This document shows, one piece after another, positions 63,749 to 64,000 of a stretch of DNA of 64,000 nucleotides. This DNA comes from Dirofilaria immitis (Eukaryota; Nematoda; Chromadorea; Rhabditida; Onchocercidae), in contig JAKNDB010000098.1 in assembly GCA_024305405.1 (NCBI GenBank), positions 1,116,001 to 1,180,000 on the forward strand, written 5' to 3'. Positions within the stretch are counted from its first letter, which is position 1, and the number at the start of each line of letters is the position of its first letter. A model generated the notes under the pieces. It was not told the origin of the DNA, searched no databases, and saw nothing but the letters and a program-made list of their open reading frames with translations. Position numbers and translations under genes: made by a program.

Positions 63749-64000
63749 TTTTTCCACGTTCTTCAACATAATCAATGGAAATATTCCATTTGTTTTCTTT
63801 TCACGACCGAAATTGGCAATAATCCGGTCTGTTTTCGTAATCTTATTTTACAATTTCGGAAATTTCACAATTATTATGAATTTGTATATCAAGATGCCGG
63901 ATAATAGTTAACATATCTTTAGGCCTAATAAAATGTGATGCGTTCAACGAAATATATAATATGATATCAATATCCCGTTACCCAAGATATCATAATATTA

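Larger units (their letters stand above)
61969..64000. other. Right-hand intergenic region with minisatellites
   Basis: Upstream of the DEP-domain gene. It contains a ~36-bp degenerate array (62566-62788) and a 23-bp minisatellite (63466-63748). No gene could be supported; an upstream exon of the DEP-domain gene cannot be excluded. Confidence 0.5.

Noticed and set aside
1..64000. tRNA, rRNA or spliced-leader RNA genes
   Set aside because: I looked for TPsiC-like GTTCGAA boxes and SL1-type leader sequence and found none with fitting context; a covariance-model search could still find one.

Overview
The window is nuclear DNA of a nematode, most likely an AT-rich clade III (spirurid or filarial-type) species. 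The evidence is very AT-rich DNA, genes split into many small exons with GT..AG introns and TTTTCAG-type acceptors, acceptor-like sites just upstream of several start codons (as expected for spliced-leader trans-splicing), and worm-typical families: class 2 secreted lipase, protist-type GH25 lysozyme and a FMRFamide-receptor-like GPCR. The species cannot be named from the sequence alone. I saw no bacterial operon, transposon ORF, tRNA, rRNA or CRISPR array.

Layout, left to right: the 3' part of SHQ1 (+, 81-1706); dihydropteridine reductase QDPR (+, 3705-5359); a peptide GPCR (-, 6621-9085); the transcription/splicing factor TCERG1/TCER-1 (+, 13074-24151, 22 exons, 3 WW and 6 FF domains); a possible small secreted peptide (-, 25972-26154); a class 2 lipase (-, 32275-35390) head to head with a GH25 lysozyme-like secreted protein (+, 38066-40153); TBL2 (-, 42655-46212) divergent from RER1 (+, 47216-49274); eIF3 subunit L (+, 50868-55716) convergent with a DEPDC1/LET-99-like DEP-domain gene (-, 56378-61961). 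The gaps are AT-rich DNA with microsatellites and several minisatellites (16, 23, ~36, ~91 and 97 bp periods).

Functionally this is a mixed housekeeping neighbourhood (snoRNP assembly, biopterin recycling, transcription elongation and splicing, ER retention, translation initiation, cell division). It is interrupted by secreted or neuronal accessory genes. Nothing suggests one pathway or operon.

Two points matter most to a user. First, at least eight genes carry small reading-frame breaks, and every one fits one (or two) missing base(s), mostly in A/T homopolymers. This looks like under-called homopolymers in a long-read consensus rather than decay, so automatic gene prediction will break these genes. 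Second, the GH25 protein keeps the fold landmarks and a signal peptide but has lost the catalytic D-x-E motif, so it looks like a pseudo-lysozyme.

Exon limits were read by eye from splice consensus, frame continuity and remembered family sequences; expect errors of one or a few bases where the evidence says approximate.
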